This document shows, one piece after another, positions 24,538 to 34,218 of a DNA stretch of 64,000 nucleotides. Location: positions 186,001 to 250,000 of the forward strand of contig NZ_KZ319290.1 in assembly GCF_002744755.1 (NCBI RefSeq), read 5' to 3'. The stretch comes from Leeuwenhoekiella nanhaiensis (GTDB lineage: Bacteria > Bacteroidota > Bacteroidia > Flavobacteriales > Flavobacteriaceae). The notes below the pieces were generated by a model that saw only the letters and a list, made by a program, of their open reading frames with translations, did not search any database and was not told the DNA's origin. Position 1 is the first letter of the stretch; every line of letters starts with the position of its first letter. The translations under genes and the position numbers were made by a program.

Positions 24538-26298
24538 CTATTCCTCTTCATTCCAAACAAAAGGTAAATACCAGTTCTCGCGTACCATGAGTTTAGTACG
24601 TACAGAACCCGCCTGAGCGTTTCCTTCGGCATTTAATTTCTCATAGATGCGATCTGCAAGAAATGAGGGATCATTTCTTCTCAACGCGATGCGTACTAAA
24701 TCGCCCCATCGGTTTCCTTCGTAAGCAAGCTCTAAGGCAGCTTCTTCGATGAGGTTATTTTCTATAGAGATGACGCTGTCACCTACAACTTCTGCTCGTT
24801 CCACATAGGCCCTGCCACGTATCCCGCCGTTACGATGCCAGTCTGCCCTGAATCTGGGGAAGTCACCGGCACGCGCATCAAAATTGTAGGGAAATGGCTC
24901 AAAGGTTTGCTCAATATCTGTCTTGTCTGTCACCCCGGGAACGGTATATTCGCTCTGAATACCAAAGTTTAAAAGAGCATCAGCAATACGGCTTTGATTG
25001 TCCCGGTTTGCTGCTTCGGCATAGCGCAGGTGTAATTTTGCTGCTCTGTATAAAAACCATTCTCCATCTGTTTGAAACAGATCTATAGGCGTTTGCGTTA
25101 CGGGATCTAAAAATTTATAGAGGTATTTCATTATTACCTCATCTCCGCCTATCACGTTATAACTGAAGCGTTTTCCACGTGCATCATAGGGAAACCCATT
25201 ACGCTGGGTTTGATCTTCCCACAAATCAATGGCGCGTTGAGAAGGTTTGACCAGGTAGTCCCCGCCCTGATTTGAAAATAAATTGATAAATGGATTTTTT
25301 GGGGCAAAATTGCTGTCAAAAGGCAACGACCAGATCCATTCCGTATTCCATAATACATCGCGGTCACGGGCAAACATAGAGCGCCAACCTTGTGAATTGT
25401 TGTCTATCAGGGCTAATCTATCCTGTTCCCTGAAACGCAGGTAACCCACAGCGAGGTCATTATTTGTCGCTACTTCTGCAAATTTTACCCGATAGGTGTC
25501 AAACCGCTCAGAATCATTGCCACTCATCGTTCCGGTTTCCATCACGTTCTTATAATGAATGGCTGCCTGAGTGTAATTGTTGTCCCATAAATGCAAATCT
25601 CCAAGAAGACATTCTTTATTTATAAAAAACTTTGCAGTATTGTAGCCGTCAACATTAATGACTAGTGAACTATCTGTAGAATAGGGACTGGTGTAACTAA
25701 AACCTTCTGTAAATGCGACAAGCTCATCAATCAATTCTTCAAAAGGAATACGGGGATATAGTGCAGTATCGCGCACATCATCCAGATTTTCTATGGGTTC
25801 TGTAATGTAAGGGACTGAACCGTAGTGAATACCCAATTGAAGATACACCCAGGTACGCAAAGCACCTATATCTGAGTAGCGCTGATTGTATTCAGTTTGG
25901 GTAAACTTTTTCTCTGCCAGCATAATATCGAAATTTTTCAGATTGTCGTTACAATTCTGAATAACCTCATAAAAATCTTTAGGATTTGCATAACGGTTGT
26001 CTGCTGTCACAGCATGTTCAGAGAGGGCAATCATTTCGGGATCAGAATTACGAGTAGTAGCCATTAAATCTGCACGTAGCTCGTTTAGCAAAACATATTT
26101 TTCGGCTAGTTGCATGAATTTCCCGTAGGTGCCAATAATGGCAGCGTCTGCATCAAAAACGTCCCGGTAAACCTGATCTGAGTTCAGTTTATCTTGCGGT
26201 TCTACATCTAAGTATTCCTGACAGGAGCTAACACTCAAAGCAATGGCAAGTCCTGCAAGTATAAATTTCTTTTTATTAGTAAGTATGAAAGTTTTCAT
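24538..26298 (-). CDS. SusD/RagB-type surface glycan-binding lipoprotein 2
   Basis: The protein has about 586 residues starting with MKTFILTNKKKF. A lipobox (LSVSSC) is followed by QEYLDVEPQDKL, the normal opening of a SusD protein. The TPR-type helices and the typical C-terminal segment EEAALELAYEGNRWGDLVRI, then WYLPF, are present. SusD forms the lid on the SusC pore and binds glycan at the cell surface. It follows its SusC partner by 28 bp. Two internal stretches (PFINLFSNQGGDYLVKPSQ and the region around residue 470) have no obvious match with SusD 1, so ligand specificity may differ. Confidence 0.95.
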   Translation of the reverse strand: MKTFILTNKKKFILAGLAIALSVSSCQEYLDVEPQDKLNSDQVYRDVFDADAAIIGTYGKFMQLAEKYVLLNELRADLMATTRNSDPEMIALSEHAVTADNRYANPKDFYEVIQNCNDNLKNFDIMLAEKKFTQTEYNQRYSDIGALRTWVYLQLGIHYGSVPYITEPIENLDDVRDTALYPRIPFEELIDELVAFTEGFSYTSPYSTDSSLVINVDGYNTAKFFINKECLLGDLHLWDNNYTQAAIHYKNVMETGTMSGNDSERFDTYRVKFAEVATNNDLAVGYLRFREQDRLALIDNNSQGWRSMFARDRDVLWNTEWIWSLPFDSNFAPKNPFINLFSNQGGDYLVKPSQRAIDLWEDQTQRNGFPYDARGKRFSYNVIGGDEVIMKYLYKFLDPVTQTPIDLFQTDGEWFLYRAAKLHLRYAEAANRDNQSRIADALLNFGIQSEYTVPGVTDKTDIEQTFEPFPYNFDARAGDFPRFRADWHRNGGIRGRAYVERAEVVGDSVISIENNLIEEAALELAYEGNRWGDLVRIALRRNDPSFLADRIYEKLNAEGNAQAGSVRTKLMVRENWYLPFVWNEEE

Positions 26299-26326
26299 AG
26301 GCATAGCACTAGATGATTTAAATAGA

Positions 26327-29300
26327 TTACAGTCCCAGACGTAAGCCCAGCTGCATTGTGGTAAATTGAGGCATCAGCCCCAGATCTGCTCCCTGACCAA
26401 AAATGGAGGAGGTTGCACTAAACTCGGGGTCGTAGCCTAAATAATTTGTAAAAGTCAAGAGGTTATTTGCTGTGGCATAAACCTGTACAGCTTTGATGTA
26501 CTGCAACTGGGTAGGAATGTCATAAGACAGCATTAAGGTTTTGAGTCTCAGATAGGAACCGTCTTCGATCCATCGGTCTGAAAACGAGGCATTGCCTAGC
26601 GGATCTCCCCAGGTGGCACGAGGTATGCTGGTTTTTTGCCCTTCTGCAACCCATCGGTTTAATACGGCAACGCTTTGATTTTCATAACCACTCATTTTCT
26701 CCAGATTGTACCTAACTCCGTTATACAAATCATTACCAACAGAGAAGTAGAACAGGGCAGAGAGACTAAGCCTTTTATAATTCAGTTTGGCATTAAAGCT
26801 TCCGGTTAAATCGGGGTTGGGATTGCCTATTACGGTTCGGTCCTGATCGTCAATAATTTTGTCACCATTTAGATCCTCAAAGCGAATATCTCCACCTGCG
26901 AAGGGTAATAGATTGCCATTTCCAAGAGGTCTGCTTAAACCTTCGGCGTTTGCTTCAGCAGTGGTTGCGTATACTCCATTTGTCTTGTACCCATAAAATA
27001 AATTAGCATCCTGACCTTCGTGTGTAATATAGGTAGCTCCGCCAAATTCGGTAATAATGGGTTCGCCGGGTAAACTGGTAACCTCATTTACATAACGGGA
27101 CAGATTTAAGCCAACATCTAAACCAAAATCAGATGTTTTTAAGAGTCTGCCGTTTAAGCTGAGGTCATAACCCTGAGTTTTCATAGAGCCACTGTTAGTT
27201 ACAATGTAGTCAAACCCGGTAGTTGTTGTGATAGACTCATAGGTGATCATATCTTCCGTCTTATTTTGATACACATCAAACGAAGCATTCAGCCGATCTC
27301 TGAAGAGCGAAAGGTCTACACCCAGATTGAGTTTTGATACGGTCTCCCATTTCAATTCAGGGTTACCAATGTTATCGCGCACAAGACCCTGAACACCTAA
27401 TAGGTTTTGAGATACATAAAGTTGCTGCGCGGTATAGTTGCCTACATCATCATTACCGCTTACACCGTAGCTTGCACGCAGTTTTAGTAAATTAATCGTT
27501 TCAGAATTCTTCAGAAAGTCTTCTGAGGAAACAAGCCAGGCACCAGATACTGATCCTAAAGCAGCATAGTATGAATCACCTAAGCCAAAACCGCCTTGCT
27601 GTATGCTGTCGCCAAAACGGCTAGATCCATCTACAGCAGCGTTGAGCGTTAAAAAATACTTGTTGAGATAATTGTAATCAGCGTTTAAATAGGCATTGAT
27701 CCATTTCCATTCTCCAAGAGAACCTCCTACAAAGCGCAGTAAATTGCTTCCTGAACCTACGCTGGTAAAGTCATCTGTCGCTGAGTTGTATCCCAGTCCT
27801 AAATCACTTTCCGAATCATTGCTTTGGCTGCGGAAGCCCAGGCGAAAATCAAAAAAGTTTTTATTACTCAATTGCTTGCTGTAGCTCAACCAGGTGTCTG
27901 TATAAATCGAATAAAGACGTTGTACTTCGCTACCGCTACGGTTATTGCCTATTGCGGTAGGCAATACAATATCAGCAACGCCAAAATCAGGAACAAAGAA
28001 GGTCTCACGCTCTTTGTTCAGGGTAAGTCCAAGAATGCTGTTGAGGCTAAAGTTGGGGTTGAAAACATACTTAAAGTGTAAATTTCCAAAAAAGCGGTAA
28101 TTCTTGTTTACGCCAATACCATTTTCGATTAAAGCAACCGGATTGCTAACTCCAAAAATATCAACGTCTGCGAGATTTGGCGAAACATCTCCCACTGCGT
28201 CAACGGCATTAACAGCTAAAAATGGCGATTTGGTAAGGGCTAAATAAAACGGACTTGTTTTATAGGCCAATCCCTGATCTCTTTGATTTTCGGTATTGTG
28301 AATGAAAGAAAGATTGGCATCAACAAATAGTTTTTCGGTTAACCTCAGGGATGCATTAAGACGGGTACTGTACCGCTCTAAGCTGGAGTAAGAAGTTACC
28401 CCTTCGTTGTTAAGGTATCCTACAGATAAACCGTATTTCGCTATATCATCTCCTCCCTTTATTCTCAGGTAGTAGTTTTGGTTAGAAGTGGTTCTAAAAA
28501 CCTGATCCTGCCAGTTTGTATTGTTATTGTACGTAAAATACTCGCCACTGGCACGATTATCAGATACCCAGGGTTGAGCTGCAATTTGAGCCTGACTGTC
28601 GCCACGTGATGCTACAAGTTGGGTTAAGTAGGTGCGATACTGTCCTGCTCTTAAAAGCGGTAACTGCTCGGGTTGCTGATTCATCCCCCCGTACATTGTA
28701 AAATCAATTTTTGTAGTTAGCTCATCGGGTCTCGTAGTGGTAATGATGATAACTCCGTTAGCTCCTTTGGTTCCATAAAGTGAAGAACCGTCTTTGAGTA
28801 CGGTAACATCCTCAATATCCTTTACTTCAAGCATTGCTAATGGTGAGGAAGAGTTGTATTGTAAGATACCGGAACCGTAATCTTCATCGTCGTAAATCAT
28901 GCCGTCTACAACAAGAAGGGGTTTGTTTGTAGCGTAAAGCGAATTGAAACCTCTAAGATTTAAATAGGCTCCACTACCGGGCACACCAGATTTTCTCACA
29001 CTGTTTAAGCCGGAAACCTTTCCCTGTAGAAAGTCTCCTACTGACTCATTGATGGGGTTGCTCCATTGTGTATCTTCAAAGTCAACTACGCTGGCAGCTT
29101 TAGTATTGGAATACTGCAACTTCTCGCCCGAAGGTAATCGTGCCAGCTCATAGAACTGGGAGTAGTGTGCTTCAAAAAGCAGTATTTCCAGTTGTGAATT
29201 TTCGGCAGTTACCGGAACGACCTTGCTCTGATAATCCTGACCGCTTATGCTAAGCAATGTGTTTGAATTAGGAACTTTAATATTAAAGCTTCCATCTTCG

Positions 29301-29512
29301 TTACTTATAGCTGCAGAGAAGTTTTCAATGGTTAGATTTATTCCGCTTATACCTTTACCGGTAGTTGCATCTTTAATATAGCCTTTCACCTCTATGCCTT
29401 CCTTGTTCTGAACGGCAGTTGAGTCAACAGTTTCCTGAGCGTAAAACCCTCCATGCAATGCAACGCAAAAAAGCAGGCTAAGAAAACAGGTTAGTTGTAA
29501 TTTTTTGAGCAT
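26327..29512 (-). CDS. SusC/RagA-type TonB-dependent transporter 2
   Basis: This 1061-residue outer-membrane protein has a signal peptide ending at about YAQ. Residues 42-110 are a carboxypeptidase-regulatory-like domain (VKGYIKDATTGKGISGINL). A plug follows with NLRGFNSLYATNKPLLVVDG and VTVLKDGSSLYGTKGANGVI, then a 22-strand-type barrel ending in FTTMQLGLRLGL. It imports oligosaccharides using TonB energy. The linker between the first domain and the plug (LLFEAHYSQFYELARLPSGE) is unusual compared with SusC 1. It is 20 bp downstream of a FAS1 lipoprotein gene, so the order FAS1-SusC-SusD is repeated in this operon. Confidence 0.96.
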   Translation of the reverse strand: MLKKLQLTCFLSLLFCVALHGGFYAQETVDSTAVQNKEGIEVKGYIKDATTGKGISGINLTIENFSAAISNEDGSFNIKVPNSNTLLSISGQDYQSKVVPVTAENSQLEILLFEAHYSQFYELARLPSGEKLQYSNTKAASVVDFEDTQWSNPINESVGDFLQGKVSGLNSVRKSGVPGSGAYLNLRGFNSLYATNKPLLVVDGMIYDDEDYGSGILQYNSSSPLAMLEVKDIEDVTVLKDGSSLYGTKGANGVIIITTTRPDELTTKIDFTMYGGMNQQPEQLPLLRAGQYRTYLTQLVASRGDSQAQIAAQPWVSDNRASGEYFTYNNNTNWQDQVFRTTSNQNYYLRIKGGDDIAKYGLSVGYLNNEGVTSYSSLERYSTRLNASLRLTEKLFVDANLSFIHNTENQRDQGLAYKTSPFYLALTKSPFLAVNAVDAVGDVSPNLADVDIFGVSNPVALIENGIGVNKNYRFFGNLHFKYVFNPNFSLNSILGLTLNKERETFFVPDFGVADIVLPTAIGNNRSGSEVQRLYSIYTDTWLSYSKQLSNKNFFDFRLGFRSQSNDSESDLGLGYNSATDDFTSVGSGSNLLRFVGGSLGEWKWINAYLNADYNYLNKYFLTLNAAVDGSSRFGDSIQQGGFGLGDSYYAALGSVSGAWLVSSEDFLKNSETINLLKLRASYGVSGNDDVGNYTAQQLYVSQNLLGVQGLVRDNIGNPELKWETVSKLNLGVDLSLFRDRLNASFDVYQNKTEDMITYESITTTTGFDYIVTNSGSMKTQGYDLSLNGRLLKTSDFGLDVGLNLSRYVNEVTSLPGEPIITEFGGATYITHEGQDANLFYGYKTNGVYATTAEANAEGLSRPLGNGNLLPFAGGDIRFEDLNGDKIIDDQDRTVIGNPNPDLTGSFNAKLNYKRLSLSALFYFSVGNDLYNGVRYNLEKMSGYENQSVAVLNRWVAEGQKTSIPRATWGDPLGNASFSDRWIEDGSYLRLKTLMLSYDIPTQLQYIKAVQVYATANNLLTFTNYLGYDPEFSATSSIFGQGADLGLMPQFTTMQLGLRLGL

Positions 29513-29532
29513 AACTATTGGTTTAAAAGACT

Positions 29533-30990
29533 TTATTTAATTACAGGAACTAGTTTTAGATAATCAAGAGTCAGGGTATTAACTCCATCTGTAGCAGAAT
29601 TGGCGGCCTGCAATGAAACCAGTAAGGCGTCTCTTCCTTTTTGGTCTAAAGTAAACTCGCCAATATACACCTCTTCATAGGTATTAGGCTCTACATTGGT
29701 ATACGGCAACTCCGCAAAAGGCTGTTGTAAAGAGCCGTCTGTTGGCGAAATAAACCCTCCAAAACTCACCCGCTGCTGAAAGGTATTGGATTGAATATCA
29801 TTGATAGCCCTCCAATAAACCTGGTACGTTGTCGTATAAAGGTTACTTGCGTTGTAGTAAATTGTAAATCGCGGAACCCGATGATTTTGAACCATAATGT
29901 CAAAAAATACATCGCCTTGCGGATCTGCTTTTTCTCTGTAAAATGTATTGGCGCGCTTGTCAGACTGGCTAAAGCCAAATGGATTTTCGCCCTGTATAGT
30001 GGTGGTAAGCAACCTGGTTTCTAAGGGAACCTCAAGTTTACTCATCACATAAACCACTCCATTGCTCAATTGAATTTCTTCAGCTATTGTAGCTTCTGTG
30101 AGTGGAACCTTTACACCAAATTTAGAAACCAGAGTATCCGGGAGGTTTTCACGTGCAATCGCTTTATGAAAAGCCAGATCACGAGTGGTAAAATAATTTG
30201 TGTAAATAGTAGTTGAATCTTCACTCACCCTGTTCATATAGGGTTTTAGTCTATCGGTTTCCTCTGTGAAACTTTCATTATCTAACAGAAAAAAGGTGTA
30301 TTTGTTTTTTTCATTGTTGAGGTTGTAGACATTGGTGAAATACGAATTGCTAAGCGAATCTGCCTGCATCCCGGGCATGGCATTAGCTTTTGCAACTGAA
30401 TCTCTGGGGTATAGATTGAACGCGTTAAGCTCCATCAAGTAAGCACTCATATCATTCGTTGCTGCCTGGTCTTTGATAAATTCCCAAATGTTTCTGCGCG
30501 GAGCGAGGCCTTTATCAATGATATGGTATAAACCATTTGAAGTATAATTGTCTGCATCAACAACCTGCGCATCGGCAATGCGGTTGCCATCTATAAATTG
30601 CAGGTATTTATTAGAATACATTTCAATAGATACTGTGTCCTGTTGAGATACCGATGTAAATGCGGTAAGTGCAACGTGATTGGCAACGAATAATTTTTTA
30701 GCCTGTGCAGAACTTAGGGCTGGGGCGTCTACCGCCGCGAGTGCCTCATTAGTTGGGGCAAATACGGTATAGGTTTTTGAAGCCGCCAGTATTCTATCAT
30801 AGCCGGTTTCTGCAAGTAACTTTCCAAATTCTGAGGTTTGTGAATTTTGGGAAATGGCCTCATTTAAATTTAAGGTAAGATTACTATCATTCACTCCGGC
30901 GTGATCTTCCCAGGGTTCAGAACAGGAAACCAGGCCTAATAGCAGCAAACCAAGACCGAGATAGTGTTTATTCAATTTTATTGATATCAT
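29533..30990 (-). CDS. FAS1-domain lipoprotein (two FAS1 units plus a C-terminal beta domain)
   Basis: The protein has 485 residues from ATG 30990, with lipobox GLVSC. FAS1 unit 1 runs about residues 35-160 (LLAETGYDRILAASKTYTVF, ending NGLYHIIDKGLAP). A more diverged second unit follows (YTFFLLDNESF, then NGVVYVMSKLEVP). From about residue 325 a beta-rich domain without a family match (RFTIYYNASNLYTTTYQVYW, TLDYLKLVPV) looks like a carbohydrate-binding jelly-roll, similar to DUF5108-type ends. Position after SusD 1 and another FAS1 protein suggests a surface glycan-binding role. FAS1 is better known in adhesion, so function is inference. Confidence 0.82.
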   Translation of the reverse strand: MISIKLNKHYLGLGLLLLGLVSCSEPWEDHAGVNDSNLTLNLNEAISQNSQTSEFGKLLAETGYDRILAASKTYTVFAPTNEALAAVDAPALSSAQAKKLFVANHVALTAFTSVSQQDTVSIEMYSNKYLQFIDGNRIADAQVVDADNYTSNGLYHIIDKGLAPRRNIWEFIKDQAATNDMSAYLMELNAFNLYPRDSVAKANAMPGMQADSLSNSYFTNVYNLNNEKNKYTFFLLDNESFTEETDRLKPYMNRVSEDSTTIYTNYFTTRDLAFHKAIARENLPDTLVSKFGVKVPLTEATIAEEIQLSNGVVYVMSKLEVPLETRLLTTTIQGENPFGFSQSDKRANTFYREKADPQGDVFFDIMVQNHRVPRFTIYYNASNLYTTTYQVYWRAINDIQSNTFQQRVSFGGFISPTDGSLQQPFAELPYTNVEPNTYEEVYIGEFTLDQKGRDALLVSLQAANSATDGVNTLTLDYLKLVPVIK

Positions 30991-31018
30991 CCTAGTGGGA
31001 TTAATGTTTAACAGATTT

Positions 31019-32704
31019 TTATTCGTAAATAAGGCCATCACCTCCAGCTTCAAATTTGGGATAGAGCTGATCCATATCTATAGGTCTGAATTCAATTACA
31101 TCAATCCAGGTGTTACCGTTGCTACTATCCTGAATAGCTTCAAGTGTAATTTTGTGTCTGCCCGTGGTTTCTACATTTACAATGCCTACCAGACGGCAGT
31201 TAAAACGGTTTGTATAGGGTTCTATATGACGCTTGTATCCCTGAGACTCCAGTACCCGCTCGGGCAGATCGGTATTACCACCTTCTCTAAAGTTGATGAG
31301 TCTGGGTAGCGCCACGCCATCAAAGCGTACTTCTGTGGCAGCAGATGACCGCCCATTAGAACGATAGGATACCCATACCTTGTACTGCCCCTTGATAATT
31401 ACGGGAGTGTCAAAAGTGATCGGGTCTAAAAACCCATTTCTAAATCGCAGCATATCTATGACATCCCCATGCCATGCCTGATCGAGAAAAGCTCCATCGC
31501 CTATAGCAGCAGCTACGTATGTTAAGGATTGATTATCTGGCCAGTCAACAAGACTTAGCTCTTCTTTTTTAAGACTCACACTGTTTCCAGGTACTCTGAA
31601 GACTGAGCTAAGCTGTCTGAATTCTGGCTGGTCTGCCACATCAAAATAAACTGGTGCCGGTAACCTCTTCTTGATGAAAAAGTTTTCATCAACGAGATGC
31701 AATACTCCATTGGATGCTGTTATGTCGCTTTGCGGTCTATTGATAACTACCCCTTTTTCTAAAACGCCATTAAAAGTTTCCTCATTTAGTAATAAAGTGT
31801 CAACGGCGAGCTTTACAGTAATGACCTCTAGCGGAGCTCTTGTTGTTACGGCAGGTGTTACCGCCAGATCAGCCATATAATTAAGTCCCGGTAAAATGCG
31901 ATAGGCGACAAACAGGTTGAGACTGTCTGCGGGATTACCAGGATCATTGAGATGACTGTAGCGTGTTTTTAGATCATCTAAATTGTCTAAACCGGCTTCT
32001 GCAAATACTTCATTTGTTTGAGCCAAAACTGTAAGATAGCTCGGGATGCTGTCTGTGTTATAAGTTACCGGTTGATCTAGTTTTTCAAACCACCCGGTAG
32101 CTTTAGCAGCTTCTGTAAACAGGGAAAGAGACGGGTCTGCTTCGAGGGTTTCGGCCAGGGTAAGGTTTGCTACACGCAGCACTTTATCAAGCACGTGAAT
32201 GAGACCATTGCCTACCTCAATATTTGATGCTATAATGCGTGCTTCCTTGTTCACAGTAATATTTGAAGCACCGTTTGCATTGGCAGCTCCGGTGATTAAA
32301 AACTGACCCTGTAAACTGGGAGTTGCGATTTTCCCATCAGTAAAACTTGTGGTGTTTACAACCTGTTCAAGAATGTGAAGCTTGGCGAGTTCCTGTAAAT
32401 CTTCTAAAGGAATTTCAGACAAACTGCTTACGCCCATATCTGACATATATGCGGCTACCGCTTCGTTGTTGGGTAGAAACAGGGTATAGGTACCGTACGT
32501 GTTCATAAATGAATCGTAACCGGTAATTCTTAGAATCTCCAGAAAATCAGAATATTCATCATTAGCCCTAAGAAATTCAGTTATGTTCAAGGTTTCATCT
32601 GTAGACTCCTTATACTTTTCGTCAGTACAGTTATAGACCAGGCCGGCTACTGCTACAATCAGAATGAGCCTCATCAAAATTGGAATGTTTAGTAATTTTT
32701 TCAT
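31019..32704 (-). CDS. FAS1-domain lipoprotein with a C-terminal DUF5108-like domain
   Basis: The 561 residues start with a lipoprotein signal (VAGLVYNC). FAS1 unit 1 is clear (FLEILRITGYDSFMNTYGTY, then TLFLPNNEAV, ending NGLIHVLDKVL near residue 165). Unit 2 covers about 190-345 (LFTEAAKATGWFEKL, then NGVLHLVDENFF). Residues 360-561 are a beta-rich domain with QYKVWVSYRSNGRSSA and a final WIDVIEFRPI, as in DUF5108 or CBM-like jelly-rolls. It starts 9 bp after SusD 1. In many SusCD operons this position holds a surface glycan-binding protein, which is the most likely role here. Confidence 0.85.
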   Translation of the reverse strand: MKKLLNIPILMRLILIVAVAGLVYNCTDEKYKESTDETLNITEFLRANDEYSDFLEILRITGYDSFMNTYGTYTLFLPNNEAVAAYMSDMGVSSLSEIPLEDLQELAKLHILEQVVNTTSFTDGKIATPSLQGQFLITGAANANGASNITVNKEARIIASNIEVGNGLIHVLDKVLRVANLTLAETLEADPSLSLFTEAAKATGWFEKLDQPVTYNTDSIPSYLTVLAQTNEVFAEAGLDNLDDLKTRYSHLNDPGNPADSLNLFVAYRILPGLNYMADLAVTPAVTTRAPLEVITVKLAVDTLLLNEETFNGVLEKGVVINRPQSDITASNGVLHLVDENFFIKKRLPAPVYFDVADQPEFRQLSSVFRVPGNSVSLKKEELSLVDWPDNQSLTYVAAAIGDGAFLDQAWHGDVIDMLRFRNGFLDPITFDTPVIIKGQYKVWVSYRSNGRSSAATEVRFDGVALPRLINFREGGNTDLPERVLESQGYKRHIEPYTNRFNCRLVGIVNVETTGRHKITLEAIQDSSNGNTWIDVIEFRPIDMDQLYPKFEAGGDGLIYE

Positions 32705-32713
32705 AGCTATAGT

Positions 32714-34207
32714 CTATTTGTAAAATGGGTTTTGCACCAAAGCCTTATTGGTGATGAGTTCGTTTTCACTTATGGGTAAATAATGACTGTTAGGATCTTG
32801 CAGTTTTGCTGTAATGATTTGCTGTTGATTGGCCGGTGCACTGCGTAAAGCAATACCTATCAGGATGTCAATATTCGCATAGTTTTCCTTTCGGGCATTA
32901 CGTAAAACGTCAAACCAGCGCTTACCTTCAAAGGCGAGTTCCCTTGCACGCTCAGCAAGAATGTAAAGTCTGATGCCGCTTTTATTTTCGGGTCCTAGTT
33001 GCTCTTCTGTTTGCTGAATAGCTTCCCGTGCTTCCCGAATTTCGCTTACAATTTCAAGAGCTTCAGCACCCCGGTTTAATTCGTTAAGTGCTTCGGCCTT
33101 CATTAATAAAACATCAGCATAGCGATAGACAAACCAGTGTGTATCTGATTCCTGAAGGTTTTTACGAACATCTCTATTCAAACCGGTGAATTTGTAGATT
33201 TCATTAGTTCCGGGAACCAGGGATGCGCGTTCCCCACGAATGTCTTTGTTCTCAGGATCGTCAAAATCCACACCAAAAACCTGCTCCAAAACAGTGGGAG
33301 CCGCGAGATACTGGGGTCTTTGAAGAAATATGGAATAAAACGGATTTAGGTTTTGAGGGGTGTATTGAAATTCAAAAATGCTTTCTGAAGAGTTTCCTTC
33401 TGCATAAACGGTATTAAACCACTGTGTTCTGCTGCTTACCAAATCAAATTTACCCGAATTGATGACTTTGTTAGCAGCGGTAAGGGCTTCATTGTAATTT
33501 TCAGTCCATAAATACACGTCGGTTTGCATTGCCTGTATTGCGGCTTTTGTGATTCGGCCTTTATTCTCAGGCATGGTAGCATATTCTTCAACGCCCAGAC
33601 GCTCTGCTCTTTGTAGATCTTCAATTACCTGAGCAAAAATTTCTTCCTGAGAAGATGCAGGAATTTGAAAATTTTGTTTGTCAGAAAGTGTTGCTTCCAG
33701 TTTCAATGGCACGTCTTTAAAGGTACGGGCCAGCGTAAAATAAAGATAGGCACGTATCGCCAGCACTTCAGACAGGTAACTATTCAATTGCGTTTCAGTA
33801 AAGGTTGGGTCAATTTCTAAAACATCCGGAGCCAGATCAATTACCGTATTGCAATAGTTGATGATGCGGTAGAAAACAGACCAGTTTGCAATACTGTTAG
33901 AAGGCAGAATATTTGTTGTCAATACATCGCGTTGATCATCCTGTGCAAACGGACCGGGACTAACCATCCCGCCGCGCAGTTCACCATACATAAACAGGTG
34001 CTCGGCCAGAGTAAGCCCACGCTCTGAGGGCGGATTATTGAGAAGTGATGAGTAAACCCCAATTACTGCAGCCTGTACATCTTCTTTAGTTTGCCAAAAT
34101 TCCTCGCGTACGGTACCATCTTCAGGCTTTAAATCCAAATAATTGTCACAGGATTGTACAATCAGCGTGAGGATGAATACTAATGGATATATAATTCTTT
34201 TGTTCAT
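32714..34207 (-). CDS. SusD/RagB-type surface glycan-binding lipoprotein 1
   Basis: The protein has 497 residues from ATG 34207 (MNKRIIYPLVFILT), with lipobox IVQSC followed by DNYLDLKPEDGTV. It has normal SusD architecture: an N-terminal helical part with LNSYLSEVLAIRAYLYFTLA, TPR-like helices, and a C-terminal ILAERARELAFEGKRWFDVL followed by YLPISENEL. It starts 11 bp after its SusC partner. It is shorter than SusD 2 by about 90 residues, and the two are not close copies, so the operon carries two distinct import pairs and not a recent duplication. Confidence 0.96.
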   Translation of the reverse strand: MNKRIIYPLVFILTLIVQSCDNYLDLKPEDGTVREEFWQTKEDVQAAVIGVYSSLLNNPPSERGLTLAEHLFMYGELRGGMVSPGPFAQDDQRDVLTTNILPSNSIANWSVFYRIINYCNTVIDLAPDVLEIDPTFTETQLNSYLSEVLAIRAYLYFTLARTFKDVPLKLEATLSDKQNFQIPASSQEEIFAQVIEDLQRAERLGVEEYATMPENKGRITKAAIQAMQTDVYLWTENYNEALTAANKVINSGKFDLVSSRTQWFNTVYAEGNSSESIFEFQYTPQNLNPFYSIFLQRPQYLAAPTVLEQVFGVDFDDPENKDIRGERASLVPGTNEIYKFTGLNRDVRKNLQESDTHWFVYRYADVLLMKAEALNELNRGAEALEIVSEIREAREAIQQTEEQLGPENKSGIRLYILAERARELAFEGKRWFDVLRNARKENYANIDILIGIALRSAPANQQQIITAKLQDPNSHYLPISENELITNKALVQNPFYK

Positions 34208-34218
34208 AACGAGCATGA